DNA from: Frankia sp.
GTDB lineage: Bacteria > Actinomycetota > Actinomycetes > Frankiales > Frankiaceae
NCBI GenBank assembly: GCA_019689615.1
Contig: JADGHD010000307.1
Coordinates: 1 to 6,299, forward strand
Length of the DNA: 6,299 bases
Direction of reading: 5' to 3'
Shown: positions 6,260 through 6,299 of the stretch, in pieces
Layout of the letters: each line of letters starts with the position of its first letter
How positions within the stretch are numbered: position 1 is the first letter of the stretch
The notes under the pieces: generated by a model
Told to the model about the DNA's origin: nothing
The model's database searches: none
The model's input: only the letters and a program-made list of their open reading frames with translations
Made by a program: the position numbers and the translations under genes

Positions 6260-6299
6260 TGGTGGGTTGGGTGGGACGCCGCAAGACCCCGCCGAAAAG

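Noticed and set aside
6282..6284. TTG at 6284 as the start of the receptor gene
   Set aside because: It has no good ribosome site and would put 17 extra residues, Pro/Thr/Ser-rich, ahead of the signal peptide. GTG at 6233 has AGGAG at 7 nt.
6249..6290. Promoter with TTGCGG as -35 and TAGCTA as -10 upstream of the receptor gene
   Set aside because: The spacing is about 23 nt, too long for a standard promoter, and no better pair is visible before the window edge.

Overview
The window is very GC-rich, with strong G/C bias at third codon positions, GTG and TTG starts beside ATG, and Ala/Pro/Gly-rich linkers. This suggests a high-GC actinobacterium, probably a filamentous actinomycete. The sequence alone does not let me name a genus.

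Almost the whole window is one complete five-gene operon on the minus strand, read from right to left. It encodes an Opp/Dpp-type ABC importer in the canonical A-B-C-D-F order: a lipoprotein substrate-binding protein of solute-binding family 5 (about 4602-6233), two inner-membrane permeases of the DppB and DppC types (about 3571-4605 and 2673-3584), and two ATPases of the OppD and OppF types (1316-2539 and 144-1319). The lipoprotein would capture the ligand outside the membrane. The permease pair forms the channel, and the two ATPases bind its EAA loops and power transport. No peptidase, regulator or metabolic enzyme lies in the window. The substrate (oligopeptide, dipeptide, or another ligand of this superfamily) therefore cannot be fixed.

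The genes are tightly packed: A/B share a TTGA overlap at the preferred start, B/C overlap by 14 nt, and D/F overlap by ATGA. The one break is a 133-nt interval between the membrane gene C and the ATPase gene D. It holds a GC hairpin and a questionable 46-codon ORF coupled by ATGA at both ends. The operon ends in a perfect 20-bp stem that starts on the base after the last stop codon.

Bases 1-93 lie beyond the operon. They contain no supportable gene but do hold a 17-bp perfect palindrome that looks like an operator. The right edge (6234-6299) is the operon leader. Its Shine-Dalgarno sequence is complementary to a CUCCU just upstream, and the opposite strand carries a run of G-tracts. I found no mobile element, RNA gene, CRISPR array or clear new system. 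The points of interest are regulatory, and the transporter itself is a standard type.
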